Shown: positions 9,265-18,001 of the stretch, piece after piece
How the letters are laid out: each line of letters begins with the position of its first letter
How positions within the stretch are numbered: the first letter of the stretch is position 1
Source of the DNA: Desulfobacterales bacterium
GTDB taxonomy: Bacteria > Desulfobacterota > Desulfobacteria > Desulfobacterales > Desulfosalsimonadaceae
Assembly: GCA_018335195.1 (NCBI GenBank)
Contig: JAGXKN010000021.1
Span: 1 to 57,028 of the forward strand
Length of the DNA stretch: 57,028 nucleotides
Reading direction: 5' to 3'
Notes under the pieces: model-generated
The model's input: only the letters and a program-made list of their open reading frames with translations
What the model was told of the DNA's origin: nothing
Databases searched by the model: none
Translations under genes and position numbers: made by a program

Positions 9265-9354
9265 ATGAGCGAGGAATTTTTGATTCGTGGTGTAAAAGAT
9301 GTTGAAGAAGTTGAAAAGGTACCCCTTAACCAGCGCGTCAAAGAAAAAAGATAA
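9265..9354 (+). pseudogene. possible acyl-CoA synthetase N-terminal remnant
   Basis: A 29-codon frame reads MSEEFLIRGVKDVEEVEKVP followed by LNQRVKEKR. The V-x-D-[VI]-E-x-[IV]-E-x-[VR]-P-L-x-[QE]-R pattern resembles the extreme N-terminus of some AMP-forming acyl-CoA synthetases. Nothing of the rest of such an enzyme follows, because the terminator hairpin begins at the stop codon. It is best read as a leftover of a deleted gene; the evidence is a short pattern match only. Confidence 0.2.
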
Positions 9355-9408
9355 AAAAAGAGGCGCCCTTTCCCTCAAAAAACAGGGAAGCGGCCGCCTC
9401 TTTTTTTA
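9353..9408. terminator. strong bidirectional intrinsic terminator
   Basis: An A-rich tract, the arm AAAAAAAGAGGCG, an inner CCCT...AGGG pairing, then CCGCCTCTTTTTTT. The outer arms pair almost perfectly and give a run of U on either strand. It is not placed after any intact gene, which fits loss of the gene it once served. Confidence 0.8.
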
Positions 9409-9561
9409 TTGCCGCCTGTTATCTGACCTTTTTCCGGGAAACCGCACAAACCGCTTCCAGGCCGTCTTGACATTAATTTCATTTGAAATTATCATCATTT
9501 TAACATGATTTGTTATAAGCACTTAACCTTTCCATAAAAAGCCCGATTTCGGGAGCATAAC

Positions 9562-10340
9562 ATGCCCCGCCCAACTGATTCCTTCCTGGATCCGAAGCTG
9601 GTTTTCGACTTCATCGGCGAGGCGGTCGCGGCCGTGGACAGGGGCTCGGTGATCAGGATATATAACCAGGCCGCGGCCAGGTTCATCGGTCTGCCGGCCA
9701 GGGCGGCGCTGAACCGCAAGGCCCATGATATCATCTCCAACACAAGGCTGCCCGTGGCAGTAAACAGCGGCAGGCCCGAGACAAACCGTCGCCATCTCCT
9801 GGGCGATAAAACGGTGATCACCAGCCGGTGATCGTGGACGGAGCTCCGATAGTGGTGCAGGACAGGCTCAAGGATAGCGTGGCGGTCATTCATGATCTTT
9901 CTGAGATCCCGCGGCTCGCAGAGGGACTGGCGCAGGCAAGACGCCGGATACGCAACTTGGAGGCCAAATATGAATTCGAGGATATCATAGGCAGGAGTCC
10001 TGATTTCCAGGATGCCCTGGAGCAGGCCGGAAACGCCGCAGCCACGCCAGCCACGGTGCTCCTGCAGGGAGAGAGCGGCACCGGAAAGAAGCTTTTTACC
10101 CATGCTATCCACCAGGCAAGCGGCAGAAGCGGACAGTTTATAAGGGTAAGCTGCGCTGCCATCAGTGAAAGTCTTCTGGAGAGCGAGCTTTTCGGATACG
10201 CCCCTGAAGCATTAAGGGCGCTGGGGTCTTATCACCGGCCCGGCTCCGGAAACTGCTTTAAATCGTGGTCCGGATTTTGCGTCGGATTAGACACAAAGCC
10301 GGTTTTCTGTAGAAAAATCCGCAGTCCGGAGAAAATTTGA
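9562..10340 (+). pseudogene. sigma-54-dependent PAS regulator, frameshifted and truncated
   Basis: The first frame (9562-9831) encodes a PAS domain and stops in the middle of KTVITSR. Adding one base near 9826 would restore the homologous continuation (PVIVDGAPIVV...) in the second frame (9828-10340). That frame continues with the linker helix and the start of a sigma-54 AAA+ domain: Walker A region GESGTGKKLF (family consensus has E where this has the second K), then ELFGYAP. Homology ends at about 10206, just before the GAFTGA loop. The rest of the AAA+ core and the Fis-type HTH are missing. Its position before leucine dehydrogenase suggests it once controlled that operon. A sequencing error could explain the frameshift but not the truncation. 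Confidence 0.75.
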
Positions 10341-10390
10341 TGTGAATCCGGTTGGTTATTTAAACAAAGCGCGGCTTGGAGGGGCAAACA

Positions 10391-11434
10391 GTGGAACTTT
10401 TAAAAGACATGGAAAAACACGATTTTGAGCAGTTGGTTGTCTGCCAGGACAGGGACGCCGGTCTTAAGGCGGCTGTTGCAATTCACTCCACGGCCCGGGG
10501 TCCGGCCCTGGGCGGCACAAGAATGTGGCCTTATGCCAGCGAATACGAGGCTTTTAAGGATGTGCTCCGGCTGGCCCGGGGCATGTCTTATAAAAACGCC
10601 ATGGCCGGGCTTCCCCTTGGCGGCGGCAAGGGGGTGATTATCGGAGATCCTGAAAAGGACAAGAGCGAGGCGCTTTTCCGGACCTATGGAAGCTTTATAG
10701 ACAGGCTGCAGGGTTGGTACCTGACAGCCGAGGATGTGGGAACCTGCCCGGAAGACATGGATTGCATCGCCTGCGGGACAAAATGCGTGCTCGGCACCAC
10801 CGGAAAAGGCGGTGACCCTTCTCCGTGGACCGCCCGGGGGATAAGACAGGGGATGAAAGCCGCCTTATCCCGTTTTTGCGGGAAAGCCGATTTGGCCGGC
10901 CGGGTTGTTGCGGTACAGGGCGTCGGGCATGTGGGCGCCTTTCTGTGCAGGCTTTTGGCCGAAGACGGCGCAAAGCTGGTCGTCACGGATATAAATCAGT
11001 CCAGGGCCGAGGACATCGCCTCAGCGCTTGGCGCTGAAAAGGTTGCGCCTGAGGAGATATTTGACGTTTCCTGCGATATCTTCGCCCCGTGCGCCCTTGG
11101 CGCGGTTGTCAACGATGATTCCATAAACCGGCTGAAATGCTCCATTGTGGCCGGAGGTGCAAATAACGTGCTGGCAGAGGAAAGACACGGCTATGAGCTG
11201 GCCGAACGTGGCATTCTCTATGCTCCTGACTATGCAGTCAACGCGGGCGGCGTCATTTTCTTGGCCGATCAGCTGGAAACCTATGATCCGGACAAGGTGA
11301 TGCAGCGGATAAACGGCATATACGACACCTGTATGGAGATTTTCGGCCTGGCTGAAAAAGAGAATCTGGCCCCATTTGTCGCCGCCGACACAATAGCAGA
11401 GCAGCGCATGGCAAAAGGCAGGGCGGAGAACTGA
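10391..11434 (+). CDS. leucine dehydrogenase (Glu/Leu/Phe/Val dehydrogenase family)
   Basis: A 347-residue NAD-dependent amino-acid dehydrogenase that reversibly deaminates a branched-chain amino acid to its 2-oxoacid. The start is the GTG at 10391, six bases after GGAGGGG. The N-terminal catalytic half has RGPALGGTRMWPY and GLPLGGGKGVI; counted from this start the catalytic lysine is residue 80, the same number as in Bacillus leucine dehydrogenases. The C-terminal half has a Rossmann motif GVGHVG and NAGGVI. At about 347 residues it is leucine/phenylalanine dehydrogenase size, not glutamate dehydrogenase size. The downstream 2-oxoacid oxidoreductase would take its product to acyl-CoA, which favours a branched-chain substrate. 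Confidence 0.85.
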   Translation: MELLKDMEKHDFEQLVVCQDRDAGLKAAVAIHSTARGPALGGTRMWPYASEYEAFKDVLRLARGMSYKNAMAGLPLGGGKGVIIGDPEKDKSEALFRTYGSFIDRLQGWYLTAEDVGTCPEDMDCIACGTKCVLGTTGKGGDPSPWTARGIRQGMKAALSRFCGKADLAGRVVAVQGVGHVGAFLCRLLAEDGAKLVVTDINQSRAEDIASALGAEKVAPEEIFDVSCDIFAPCALGAVVNDDSINRLKCSIVAGGANNVLAEERHGYELAERGILYAPDYAVNAGGVIFLADQLETYDPDKVMQRINGIYDTCMEIFGLAEKENLAPFVAADTIAEQRMAKGRAEN

Positions 11435-11488
11435 TCCCGTCCGCATAAAATAAAATAAATCGTTTTTAATCCGAAGAGGTGCGGGTCT

Positions 11489-12082
11489 ATGAGCAGCGGT
11501 ATACGCCAAAACGTCGGGGAACTGGCAATAGGGGAGAAGATCAGGCAGATGCGCTTGAGCAAAAGCCTCTCCCTGGAAGAATTGGCCGAAAAAACCGGCC
11601 TGTCAAAGGGGCTGCTGTCCCAGATTGAAAGGGAGCAGATTTCGCCTCCCATCTCCACCCTGTTGAAAGTGGCCGCAAGTCTCGGCACTGACATCAGCTT
11701 TTTTTTCCAGGAAGAAACAGAGAATCCCAGAATTTGTCTTGTGCGCAGCAATGAGCGGCTGGTTTCCCGGCGCAGGCAGGTTGAAGGCAAGGCCAACCTT
11801 GGCTACAGCTACGAAGCCCTTGCCTACAAAAAGGCCTTCAAGTACATGGAGCCTTTTCTTGTCACCTTTTCGCCCAAGGAGGCCGAAGACGTGATCCGTT
11901 TCAGCCACGAGGGCGAGGAGTTCGCCTTTCTCCTGGAGGGCACGCTGGAGTTTACAACCGATAGGGAAAGGATCGTGCTCGAACCGGGAGATAGCCTGTA
12001 TTTTGACTCAAACCAGCTGCACGGCTTCAGGGCTTTGGGCGATGCGCCGGCCAGGGCACTGGTAACTGTCTGCCACAAATAG
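11489..12082 (+). CDS. XRE-family regulator with C-terminal cupin domain
   Basis: A 197-residue regulator. Residues ~10-70 form a Cro/CI-type HTH (IGEKIRQMRLSKSLSLEELAEKTGLSKGLLSQIEREQISPPISTLLKVA), and residues ~115-195 a small cupin barrel with the pattern H-x-GEE (HEGEEFAFLLEGTLEF) and a late H (DSNQLHGF). Such XRE-cupin proteins sense a small ligand, often an amino-acid-derived metabolite. Sitting between leucine dehydrogenase and the oxidoreductase genes, it is the obvious candidate local regulator. The ribosome-binding site GAAGAGGTG precedes the ATG. Confidence 0.85.
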   Translation: MSSGIRQNVGELAIGEKIRQMRLSKSLSLEELAEKTGLSKGLLSQIEREQISPPISTLLKVAASLGTDISFFFQEETENPRICLVRSNERLVSRRRQVEGKANLGYSYEALAYKKAFKYMEPFLVTFSPKEAEDVIRFSHEGEEFAFLLEGTLEFTTDRERIVLEPGDSLYFDSNQLHGFRALGDAPARALVTVCHK

Positions 12083-12110
12083 CCGTTTATAAGGTTAAAA
12101 GGAACAGGGA

Positions 12111-12668
12111 ATGCTGGAGATACGAATACACGGACGCGGCGGTCAGGGGGCGGTTCTGGCTTCGCAGATTCTTTCCTACGCCTTTTTCCTGGAAGGAAAG
12201 TTTTCCCAGTCCTTTCCGACCTTCGGCGCAGAGCGCCGGGGGGCGCCGGTATCAGCCTTTGTAAGGGTATCGGATGAATTCATCAATCTGCGCAGCCAGG
12301 TTATCCGGCCGAATCACGTGCTGGTGCTTTCGGCCAAGCTGGCTGAAACAGTGGATGTCGCATCAGGTGTTGGGCCGGACGGGTTCATACTTATAAACAC
12401 GGATAAGCCTCCTGAGCACTACAATACAATAGAAGGGGCCTGCAGGATCGTTACATTAAACATCAGCAGCATAGCCGCCGGATTCGGGCTGGGCTCCCGG
12501 ATCATGCCGATGGTAAATGTTCCCATACTTGGAGCCTATGCGGGGATAAGCCGTGGGGTTTCACTGGAAGCTTTATCTGAGGCCCTGCCCCGGTTTATCA
12601 GCGCAAATCCCGAGGGCAACCAAAAGGCCATGAAAGAGGCTTTTGAACAGGCGCAAACAATCAATTGA
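12111..12668 (+). CDS. 2-oxoacid:ferredoxin oxidoreductase, gamma subunit
   Basis: A 185-residue subunit of the POR/KOR/VOR family. It begins MLEIRIHGRGGQGAVLASQI, the hallmark glycine-rich start of gamma chains, and includes PTFGAERRGAPVSAFVR. It lies 28 bases after the regulator with AAAAGGAACAGGG as ribosome-binding site and is followed by delta-like, alpha and beta genes. It belongs to the complex that oxidises a 2-oxoacid to acyl-CoA, CO2 and reduced ferredoxin. The context suggests branched-chain 2-oxoacids. Confidence 0.9.
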   Translation: MLEIRIHGRGGQGAVLASQILSYAFFLEGKFSQSFPTFGAERRGAPVSAFVRVSDEFINLRSQVIRPNHVLVLSAKLAETVDVASGVGPDGFILINTDKPPEHYNTIEGACRIVTLNISSIAAGFGLGSRIMPMVNVPILGAYAGISRGVSLEALSEALPRFISANPEGNQKAMKEAFEQAQTIN

Positions 12669-12688
12669 TCACCTAGGGGGAAGGCATA

Positions 12689-14299
12689 ATGGAGGCATTG
12701 GATCAGGAAAGCGTTGTGGCCCCGGGAGATATCCGGGAAGCACCGGTTTCAATGACCACAACAGACAGCAACCTGACCGGAAGCTGGAAGTTTTTCAAGC
12801 CGGAAGCTGCGCAAAGACAGGCGCCCTGCGCTGCTGCCTGCCCTATTCATAACCGGATTCCGGCGGTTTTGGCCGCCCTGGGCCGAAAGGATTACAGGGA
12901 GGCCCTGCATGAACTGCGGCGTTTTAATCCCCTGCCCGCTGTTACCGGACGGGTCTGCCCCAATTTCTGCCAGGAGCAGTGCAGCCGCAAAAAGCTGGAC
13001 CAGGAGGTCCGCTTCGGCGCGATCGAGCGTTATCTGGGAGATTTCGGCCTGGAAGTGCCCTATCCGGCTCCGGAGCGGAAGCGAAACGAGCGGATTGCCG
13101 TCCTCGGAAGCGGCCCCGCCGGTCTGGCTGCGGCTTATTACCTGGCATCAGCTGGCTTTGAGGTTACGGTAAAGGAAAAGGAGAAGCTTGCCGGAGGCCT
13201 TCTTCGTTACGGCATCCCGGCCTACCGCCTGCCCAGAGACATTCTTGACTGCGAGATCGGCAACCTGATCGACTCAATGGGCATAAAGATTGAGCTCGGA
13301 AAGCAGACTAAGGCGGCAGATATCCCCGCTTTCCTGCAGGATTTTGATTTTGTCTTCTGCGCCCCCGGTCTCTGGGACTCCGCGGTTCCCGAAGAGTTCA
13401 GGGGCATGGAAAACATGGAGCCCGGCCTGGAGCTTTTAAAAAATCTGAATCAGGGCGCTGTTCCTTCAGCAGAACGGTTTGCCGTGGTGGGCGGCGGCGA
13501 TGTGGCCGTAGATGTTGCCCGTTCATTGATACGCTGCGGCAAACAGGTGCACATAATCTATCGCCGCACCTTCGAGGAGATGCCCGCCTATACGGATGAA
13601 AAAACCCAGGCCCTGGAAGAGGGCGCGGTCCTTTGGGAAAAGCGCCTTATCGGCTTCATTGATCCGAGCCAAAGCGGCGGTCTGCATCTCGGCCTGGCCC
13701 GGGCGGAGAAACAAACCGGGAAGATACGGGCGGGCCGGATCGTGGAAGAACTCGAAGTCGACCGGGTGGTGCCGGCGGTGGGGCAGACCGCGCATATGGA
13801 CATCGCCGGATCGGAAAGAATATTTCTGGGCGGGGATTATTCCATCGGCGCCGCCACGGTTGTCGAGGCCATGGCCACTGGACAGAAAGCAGCCGAAGCA
13901 ATTCTGGCCTCAGTTGCCCCCGATCTTTTAAAGGATCGCATTCCGCCGGAAAGGAATTTGCCTGCAGTGGAGCCGGCCGGAGTGAGCCTTGATTTCGAGC
14001 CAAGGCGTCAGAGAATAGAAATTCAAGAGCTTGATCCTGAATCCAGGAAGGCTTCCTTTGCGGAAATCCGTTCCGGTCTCGGCGAAAAGGAAGTTTTGGA
14101 AGCAGCTTCCCGTTGCCTTGACTGCGGAAGCTGCAGCGGCTGCGGGCTGTGCTGGTTTTTCTGCCCCGATGTGTCGGTGACGCTTGAGCAGCATGGAGAA
14201 AAAACCTTTCCTGTATTCGATCTTGAGCACTGCAAGGGCTGCGGACTTTGCGCCGCGGTTTGTCCCCGCGGAGTAATCCAACTCGAGGAGGATGTTTGA
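12689..14299 (+). CDS. FAD-dependent NAD(P)H oxidoreductase fused to a dicluster ferredoxin (delta-like subunit)
   Basis: A 536-residue fusion. The N-terminal ~125 residues contain PCAAACPIHNRIP and a CPNFCQEQC cluster motif, as in GltD/NfnB-type Fe-S domains. Residues ~130-420 form a pyridine-nucleotide oxidoreductase with VLGSGPAGLAAAYYLASAGFEV for FAD, VVGGGDVAVDVARS for NAD(P) and a final GGDY region. The last ~65 residues hold two 4Fe-4S motifs, CGSCSGCGLCWFFCP and CKGCGLCAAVCP. In simple four-subunit enzymes delta is just the ~90-residue ferredoxin; here it is joined to a GltD-like module, so the complex may pass electrons between ferredoxin and NAD(P)H. The stop overlaps the alpha-subunit start by one base. 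Confidence 0.85.
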   Translation: MEALDQESVVAPGDIREAPVSMTTTDSNLTGSWKFFKPEAAQRQAPCAAACPIHNRIPAVLAALGRKDYREALHELRRFNPLPAVTGRVCPNFCQEQCSRKKLDQEVRFGAIERYLGDFGLEVPYPAPERKRNERIAVLGSGPAGLAAAYYLASAGFEVTVKEKEKLAGGLLRYGIPAYRLPRDILDCEIGNLIDSMGIKIELGKQTKAADIPAFLQDFDFVFCAPGLWDSAVPEEFRGMENMEPGLELLKNLNQGAVPSAERFAVVGGGDVAVDVARSLIRCGKQVHIIYRRTFEEMPAYTDEKTQALEEGAVLWEKRLIGFIDPSQSGGLHLGLARAEKQTGKIRAGRIVEELEVDRVVPAVGQTAHMDIAGSERIFLGGDYSIGAATVVEAMATGQKAAEAILASVAPDLLKDRIPPERNLPAVEPAGVSLDFEPRRQRIEIQELDPESRKASFAEIRSGLGEKEVLEAASRCLDCGSCSGCGLCWFFCPDVSVTLEQHGEKTFPVFDLEHCKGCGLCAAVCPRGVIQLEEDV

Positions 14300-15471
14300 T
14301 GTCTTACAGAGCGGACCAGGGCGGCGGCGCCCCGAAGATGGATATGCTGCTTGGCAGCGATGCAGTGGCTTACGGGGCAAAGCTCTGCAAGCCAGACGTG
14401 ATCGCGGCCTATCCCATAACGCCTCAGACCCATATTGTGGAAACCCTGTCTTTGATGGTGGACAAGGGAGAGCTTGAAAGCCAGTTTGTTAAAGTCGAAT
14501 CAGAGCTGTCTGCTATTTCGGCCTGCTACGGAGCTGCTGCAGCAGGCAGCCGGGCTTTTACAGCCACAAGCTCGCACGGGCTGGCTTTGATGCACGAGGT
14601 GCTGCACTGGTTTGCCGGGGCCAGGTTCCCGATGGTTCTTGTAAATGCGAACAGGGCAATGGGGGCGCCCTGGAACATATGGACCGATCAGAGCGACAGC
14701 CTTTCCCAGCGCGATACCGGCTGGCTGCAACTCTACTGCGAAACCGCCCAGGAGGCTTTGGACAGTGTAATAATCGGCTACCGGGTGGCCGAGCAGGTCA
14801 TGCTTCCGGTGATGGTAAACATTGACGGCTTCATTCTTTCCCATACCATGGAGCCTCTGTTTATCCCTGAGCCGGATGAAGTAGACACATATCTGAAGCG
14901 CTATGAAGCGCCTTATTTTCTCGATACCGAAAATCCGCTCAGTTTCGGATCTGCGGCCACACCGGATAATTTTTACAATATGCGCAAATACATGGCACGC
15001 GCCATGAAAACAGTGCCCCGGATCCTGCGCGAAGAATTCACGGGGTTTGAGGAGCACTTCGGCCGCAGCTACTCGGCCATCGAATCCTACCGCACAGAGG
15101 ACGCCGATACTATAATCCTGGTAAGCGGCGCTCTGGCCGGGACCAGCCGAGTTGCTGTGGACAGGCTGCGAGAGCAGGGGGTAAAGGTCGGCCTTGTCAA
15201 GCTACGCCTTTTCAGGCCCTTTCCCGGAGAGGATCTTATCCGGGCGCTCGGCTCATCCGGGCAAGTGCTTGTATTTAACCGCGCCGTGTCCTTCGGCGCC
15301 GGCGGTACACTGTCCCAGGAACTCAGGGCTGCCTTCTATCATCTTGACAAACGGCCGGGCATCCTGGACGTGGTCATCAGCCTGGGCGGCAAGGAGGTTT
15401 TTCCGGAAACGGTTGCGGAGGTGGTCGGTCAGGCGGATCAGCTTTCAGAGGAAAACAGTAACTGGTTTTAG
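14299..15471 (+). CDS. 2-oxoacid:ferredoxin oxidoreductase, alpha subunit
   Basis: A 390-residue subunit starting MSYRADQGG. The ATG shares a base with the upstream TGA, and GGAGGATG lies close before it. The N-terminal domain contains LLGSDAVAYGAKLCKPDVIAAYPITPQT and ESELSAISACYGAAAAGSRAFTATSS, the characteristic transketolase-like pyrimidine domain of POR/VOR alpha chains. The C-terminal part (VSGALAGTSRVAVDRLREQG, KLRLFRPFP) is the domain II transketolase fold. The substrate-channel residues that would separate pyruvate from branched-chain specificity cannot be judged by eye. Confidence 0.9.
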   Translation: MSYRADQGGGAPKMDMLLGSDAVAYGAKLCKPDVIAAYPITPQTHIVETLSLMVDKGELESQFVKVESELSAISACYGAAAAGSRAFTATSSHGLALMHEVLHWFAGARFPMVLVNANRAMGAPWNIWTDQSDSLSQRDTGWLQLYCETAQEALDSVIIGYRVAEQVMLPVMVNIDGFILSHTMEPLFIPEPDEVDTYLKRYEAPYFLDTENPLSFGSAATPDNFYNMRKYMARAMKTVPRILREEFTGFEEHFGRSYSAIESYRTEDADTIILVSGALAGTSRVAVDRLREQGVKVGLVKLRLFRPFPGEDLIRALGSSGQVLVFNRAVSFGAGGTLSQELRAAFYHLDKRPGILDVVISLGGKEVFPETVAEVVGQADQLSEENSNWF

Positions 15472-15498
15472 CAAAACTTGAAAATCGCTCAATTTAGG
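15472..15498. repeat. single end of the dispersed CCTAAATTGAGCG element
   Basis: In the short gap between alpha and beta subunit genes, a run from about 15472 to 15498 ends in CGCTCAATTTAGG. It is nearly identical, in reverse orientation, to 19722-19750 (the left end of the element there). Only this one end is present, so it looks like a remnant. It overlaps an open in-frame extension of the beta gene and is not part of the real protein. Confidence 0.6.
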
Positions 15499-15525
15499 CA
15501 AAAAAATAAATCGGGAGCCGAAAAT

Positions 15526-16398
15526 ATGCTGTGGAACGTGACAAAGGTTGAATATATGCACAACGGCCACATGGCTTGCCCGGGCTGCGGGGCTTCATTG
15601 TCAATGCGCCACGCCTTAAAGGCCCTTGGCGAAGAGACTGTGGTGATTATACCGGCTTGCTGCTGGTCCATAATAGGCGGGATTTTCCCCACCTCTGCGC
15701 TGTCGGTGCCCGCACTCCACGTGCCATTTGCCACTGCCGCTGCATGCGCCTCCGGAGTGCGCCGTGCGCTTCTGGCCCAGGGCAGGGAGAAGGTGACAGT
15801 AATGGTTTGGGCCGGTGATGGCGGCACCTTTGATATCGGGCTTCAGGCCCTGTCCGGCGCGGCGGACCGCAAAGAGGACTTTTTGTACGTGTGCTACGAC
15901 AACGAAGCCTACATGAATACCGGGGTACAGCAGTCTTCTGCCACGCCCGGGGGCGCCTGGACCTCGACCACACCGGGCGGAAAGGAGATGGATTTCAGCA
16001 AAAAGGACATGTTCGGAATAATCAAGAATCACCACCCCTCTTATCTGGCAACAGCTTCTGTCGGTCATCCTGAAGACTTTTACGCAAAATTTGTAAAAGC
16101 TTACGCAAAAAGGGGATTCCGTTTTCTGCACCTGCTCTCTGTCTGCCCGCCCGGCTGGCGGATAGACTCCCAGGATTCGGTCAGGATCGCTCGGATGGCT
16201 GTTGAATCAGGGATTTTCCCGCTTCTGGAATTTGAGGCGGGCGGCGAGGTAAGGCAAACTGTCATACCCGAAAATCCCATTCCGGTAAACGACTATATAA
16301 AGGCCCAGGAGCGCTTCAGAAATATGGGGGCCGAAGAGATAAAAGCCCTGCAGGCGACCATTGACGAGCGAAACCGCAGGCTTCTGCAGCACGCCTGA
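15526..16398 (+). CDS. 2-oxoacid:ferredoxin oxidoreductase, beta (TPP-binding) subunit
   Basis: A 290-residue thiamine-diphosphate subunit. The ATG at 15526 has GGGAG upstream and starts MLWNVTKVEYMHNGHMACPG. The TPP site is visible as GDGGTFDIG followed by YDNEAYMNTG, the GDG-x(n)-N magnesium-diphosphate motif. CPGCGAS near residue 20 provides two of the cysteines used by the beta-chain 4Fe-4S cluster. The chain is typical in length. With gamma, delta-like and alpha upstream it completes the enzyme. Confidence 0.9.
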   Translation: MLWNVTKVEYMHNGHMACPGCGASLSMRHALKALGEETVVIIPACCWSIIGGIFPTSALSVPALHVPFATAAACASGVRRALLAQGREKVTVMVWAGDGGTFDIGLQALSGAADRKEDFLYVCYDNEAYMNTGVQQSSATPGGAWTSTTPGGKEMDFSKKDMFGIIKNHHPSYLATASVGHPEDFYAKFVKAYAKRGFRFLHLLSVCPPGWRIDSQDSVRIARMAVESGIFPLLEFEAGGEVRQTVIPENPIPVNDYIKAQERFRNMGAEEIKALQATIDERNRRLLQHA

Positions 16399-16423
16399 GC
16401 TGCCTTTTCTGATAAATTCATAA

Positions 16424-17182
16424 ATGGCGTTTATCCGGAAGAACCGAAAAAAACAGATGCAGTTTCATAAAAACCCGGTCACAAAAATATCCCTGCCATC
16501 CTGGCTACTGTCCGCCCTGCAGCAGACGCTTCCGGTTATTCTGGGCTATCTGCCCATTGGGTTTGCATATGGTGTGCTGGCCCAGAAAAGCGGTGTTTCA
16601 GGGATTAACACGGCTCTGATGTCACTGCTGGTATTTGCCGGCTCGGCCCAGCTTATTGCAGTCGGCCTGCTTGCCTCGGGGGCTGGCCCGGCAACGGTGA
16701 TCCTGACCACCTTTATGGTCAATTTGCGGCATCTTCTCATGTCGGCCTCTCTTGCCCCCTTTCTTGGATCCTGGAGCCGCATTCAGCAGGCCTTTTTTTC
16801 CTTCCAGCTCACCGATGAAACCTTTGCCCTGCATTCCAGCCGTTTTGCGGGGGGCAAGCCTTTAAAAAAAGAGACCCTGGCAATCAATGTCATCTCCCAG
16901 AGCGCCTGGCTCGCGGGGACCTGTATGGGACTGTTTGCCGGAAGCTTTGTTTCGGATATGCGGCCCATTGGCCTCGACTTTGCCCTGCCCGCCATGTTTA
17001 TCGTGCTCCTGGTCTGGCAGGTACAAAGCCTGCTCATCCTGTTTACCGCCATAGCAGCAGGTGCGTGTTCCCTGGCCCTGATCCTGCTCGGGCTGGGGCA
17101 AAGCAGTGTAATCATTGCCACCGTGCTGGCCTCAACCCTGGGACTGGTCGTTGAGAAATGGATCAAAAAGAGATCTTTCTGA
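16424..17182 (+). CDS. azlC: AzlC-family branched-chain amino-acid transport protein
   Basis: A 252-residue membrane protein with the AzlC signature PVILGYLPIGFAYGVLAQKSG, then LLVFAGSAQLIAVGLL and TFMVNLRHLLMSASLAP. AzlC and AzlD together form a branched-chain amino-acid exporter in Bacillus and many other bacteria. It overlaps azlD by 25 bases. The gene follows the oxidoreductase by 25 bases, with a weak ribosome-binding site, and probably belongs to the same operon, tying the cluster to leucine, isoleucine or valine handling. Confidence 0.88.
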   Translation: MAFIRKNRKKQMQFHKNPVTKISLPSWLLSALQQTLPVILGYLPIGFAYGVLAQKSGVSGINTALMSLLVFAGSAQLIAVGLLASGAGPATVILTTFMVNLRHLLMSASLAPFLGSWSRIQQAFFSFQLTDETFALHSSRFAGGKPLKKETLAINVISQSAWLAGTCMGLFAGSFVSDMRPIGLDFALPAMFIVLLVWQVQSLLILFTAIAAGACSLALILLGLGQSSVIIATVLASTLGLVVEKWIKKRSF

Positions 17183-17481
17183 TAATCGTAGCTATGATGC
17201 TGGTCACCTACGGACCGCGGGTTTTGCCTATCCTGGCATTATCTTCCAGGCCTTTGCCTGCGGTGCTTGCCAGATGGCTCAAGCTGATCCCGGCAGCCGT
17301 CCTGGCCTCCCTGCTCGCCCCGGCCTTATTTGCGCCTCAGGGAGAACTGCATATATCCGCACAGAATTATTTCCTCTGGGCCGCCCTGCCCACCCTGCTT
17401 GTCGCAATACGGGGCAGGAGTTTTGTCTGGGCGATACTGACCGGAATGGCAGTGGTTGCCCTCCTGCGCTACCTGGCTTAA
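17158..17481 (+). CDS. azlD: AzlD-family branched-chain amino-acid transport protein
   Basis: A 107-residue protein with four hydrophobic helices and the family motif TYGPRVLPILAL near the N-terminus. It is the small partner of AzlC, and the overlapping start suggests translational coupling. It is the last gene of the plus-strand amino-acid operon; no strong terminator hairpin was seen directly behind it. Confidence 0.85.
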   Translation: MDQKEIFLIIVAMMLVTYGPRVLPILALSSRPLPAVLARWLKLIPAAVLASLLAPALFAPQGELHISAQNYFLWAALPTLLVAIRGRSFVWAILTGMAVVALLRYLA

Positions 17482-17768
17482 CCGCTGCAGGCAGGGCAGA
17501 GGGATTTATCGACAGGACTTGCCCCAATGAGCCTTTCAAGTGCGCCCCGGGCATATCCAAGCCCCTTTTCCGTCCCTTTGAGCCGATCGATATCGGCCGC
17601 CTTGCGCTGCTTTTTGTTTTTCCCGTTCATGATGGCCGGCATGCGGCGTTTGGCTCTGCGGTTATGATTGGAAAAGCCGGGCACCTTGATGTGGTTTGGG
17701 TCTTGCAAAACCAGCTCGGAGATGATAGGAGTACTACCAACTATTTGTCCAACCAGAAAAAGGCGTCC
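17478..17768 (-). pseudogene. decayed reading frame of unknown origin
   Basis: An open minus-strand frame with no start of its own at the 5' end. From an internal ATG it gives a 76-residue, Arg/Lys-rich product ending in CPACSG. The composition (HNRRAKRRMPAIMNGKNKKQ, then a helix GLGYARGALERL) looks protein-like rather than a shadow, and it occupies a stretch with no other gene. It could be the end of a transposase or another nucleic-acid-binding protein; no family was recognised. The remaining bases to 18001 hold only a hairpin near 17931-17971 and the ribosome-binding site of the next gene. Confidence 0.25.
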
Positions 17769-18001
17769 TCATGTGCTCTGACGGGCTGATCGGAGGGTCC
17801 CTTCTCGCACATGAGACGCTTGGTAGGTCTGTGCCGACAGCCAATTCAGGAAATGGCATTTGGAACTCTAAGCCTTCTTATGGAATTCCGTGCCAACACT
17901 TTTGAACGAACCTAACAAGTTGTCCGGCACGCAGCAGTTTTTCGGGGAAATGCCCGATTTTGCTGCTTCTTTAAAACTATTTGCTTGTAGAAGGGGGCGT
18001 A

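Noticed and set aside
9829-9831. TGA in the sigma-54 regulator fragment as another selenocysteine codon
   Set aside because: Homology continues in a different frame, so this is a frameshift, and the gene is truncated as well.
17931-17971. Hairpin upstream of the NSS transporter as a riboswitch
   Set aside because: A single interrupted stem without conserved aptamer motifs; too weak to annotate.
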